Shown piece by piece: positions 5,318 to 6,172 of a DNA stretch of 6,172 nucleotides. Made by a program: the position numbers and the translations under genes. Source of the DNA: Desulfobulbaceae bacterium (GTDB lineage Bacteria; Desulfobacterota; Desulfobulbia; Desulfobulbales; Desulfocapsaceae); assembly GCA_024643445.1 (NCBI GenBank), contig JAHEMX010000214.1, positions 1 through 6,172 on the forward strand, written 5' to 3'. The number at the start of each line of letters is the position of its first letter. The first letter of the stretch is position 1. The notes below the pieces were generated by a model. It was not told the origin of the DNA and made no database searches. It was given only the letters and a program-made list of their open reading frames with translations.

Positions 5318-6172
5318 TACATACAGACAAAAACGACAACGACAAACGCCCACTCTGCTCTCTGCCGTCCTGGGTGCTTTCTTGATGTTTCTTATGGTAA
5401 GCACGAATAGCCGTGCATTGGAGAGCAACTTTGACCTGACGGTTAATTTTTTATTTGACACCCAGTCTGTTCCTTCAAAACAGATAACGGGTTATCGTCT
5501 ATACAAAAATGATAGCATGGCATGTGAATCCGGACCAGTTGACCCACAAAGCATCGACTGTATCGTCACGGCAGAAGCAGGTACCTACAATTTTACCCTT
5601 GCAGCACTCTATAGTGATGGGTCACTCAGTCCCCGATCAGCTCCTTTTCCTATGACCTTGAACTTTCCCACCGAAGCACCTATAGCCAGGATAGCAACAA
5701 CAAATAATACCGGTGTAACCCCGGCAACGATCCTACTGGATGGCTCCCAGTCGACCGGGTCAATTGCTCAATACAATTGGTCTTTTGGTGATGGAGCAAC
5801 AGCAACAGGGGCAACTGTCACCCATACTTACCAGGTTTTCGGCACCTACACAGCGACATTACGTGTTGAGGATTCGACAGGCTTGAGTAGTCAGGACTCC
5901 ATCATGATTACCGTCAATGCCCCACCAGATCCGGATCTACCGCCAACGGTTATTATCTCCACCTCCGCTGCAATAGGCGAAGCACCTTTCACTGTTGATT
6001 TCGACGGGAGTGATTCACTCACCAACCAACCCCCGATAACTCAGTTTGCCTGGGACTTCGCTGACGGCCAAACGGCATTAGGAGCAACCATCTCCCACAC
6101 CTTCCTCAGCGGTGGCACCTACCACGTCACACTTACCGTTACTGACAATGTAGGACTCTCCAGTCAGGGAAG
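5310..6172 (+). CDS. Secreted Fn3-like/PKD-repeat surface protein, N-terminal part (runs off the window)
   Basis: 287 complete codons are visible from the ATG at 5310; there is no stop before the window end. A signal peptide is clear: a basic N-terminus (RQKRQRQ, 6-12), a hydrophobic core at 17-30 and a likely cleavage after SRA at 34-36. Residues 38-120 resemble a Fn3-like sandwich (GYRLYKND, then AGTYNFTLAALYSDGS and SPRSAPF), with Cys 72 and Cys 84 as a possible disulfide. Two PKD domains follow: about 123-203 with WSFGDG at 157-162 and HTY at 172-174, and from about 212 with the variant WDFADG at 248-253 and HTF at 263-265. PKD arrays are extracellular spacers or binding modules in adhesins and secreted enzymes; the function here depends on the missing C-terminus. 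The start was chosen for the signal peptide; an in-frame GTG at 5295 is an alternative. The gene is divergent from hgcA and separated by nearly 1 kb, so no functional link is implied. Confidence 0.85.
   Translation, partial: MHTTYRQKRQRQTPTLLSAVLGAFLMFLMVSTNSRALESNFDLTVNFLFDTQSVPSKQITGYRLYKNDSMACESGPVDPQSIDCIVTAEAGTYNFTLAALYSDGSLSPRSAPFPMTLNFPTEAPIARIATTNNTGVTPATILLDGSQSTGSIAQYNWSFGDGATATGATVTHTYQVFGTYTATLRVEDSTGLSSQDSIMITVNAPPDPDLPPTVIISTSAAIGEAPFTVDFDGSDSLTNQPPITQFAWDFADGQTALGATISHTFLSGGTYHVTLTVTDNVGLSSQG

Noticed and set aside
5249..5461. Minus-strand open frame of 70 codons opposite the PKD gene start
   Set aside because: It is antisense to the clear signal peptide and N-terminus of the PKD protein, and its sequence has no domain features.

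Overview
The window reads like a chromosomal segment of an anaerobic, probably Desulfobacterota-type (sulfate- or metal-reducing 'deltaproteobacterial') bacterium. This rests on four things: a ferredoxin-linked 2-oxoacid oxidoreductase, the mercury-methylation pair hgcAB, a Gram-negative outer-membrane barrel protein, and a Fn3/PKD surface protein. No taxonomic marker is present, so the assignment is inference.

Layout. 1-1300 (+) is the end of an operon for a 2-oxoacid:ferredoxin oxidoreductase: the C-terminus of the alpha subunit overlaps the complete beta subunit by 4 bases. 1301-1420 is a short convergent gap with an inverted repeat. 1421-2623 (-) encodes a signal-peptide-bearing outer-membrane barrel protein of unrecognised family, with its own sigma-70-like promoter near 2700-2726. 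2825-4329 (-) is hgcA-hgcB, with a likely Rho-independent terminator overlapping the end of hgcB. 4330-5309 is nearly 1 kb without a convincing gene. It becomes very AT-rich and carries a 150-bp inverted-terminal-repeat (MITE-like) element plus several small inverted repeats. 5310 to the window end (+) is the start of a secreted PKD-domain protein that runs off the edge.

Main point. HgcA (corrinoid methyltransferase, membrane-anchored) and HgcB (2x[4Fe-4S] ferredoxin) together make methylmercury. The hgcA frame continues upstream of the obvious GTG start through HgcA-like sequence, then reaches an in-frame TGA at 4218-4216 directly after a Cys codon. Beyond it the frame stays open, with GC-rich third positions, to a GTG preceded by a Shine-Dalgarno sequence. 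Immediately downstream of the TGA is a bacterial SECIS-like hairpin: a 6-bp perfect stem whose loop is GGUCCA, beginning 20 nt after the UGA. I therefore read this as a selenocysteine-containing HgcA with a Cys-Sec pair near the N-terminus. A conventional annotation would lose about 70 residues here.

Working together: HgcB passes low-potential electrons to the HgcA corrinoid. The oxidoreductase upstream is a generic producer of reduced ferredoxin in such cells and might supply them, but the genes are in separate, convergently oriented units and no direct link is shown.
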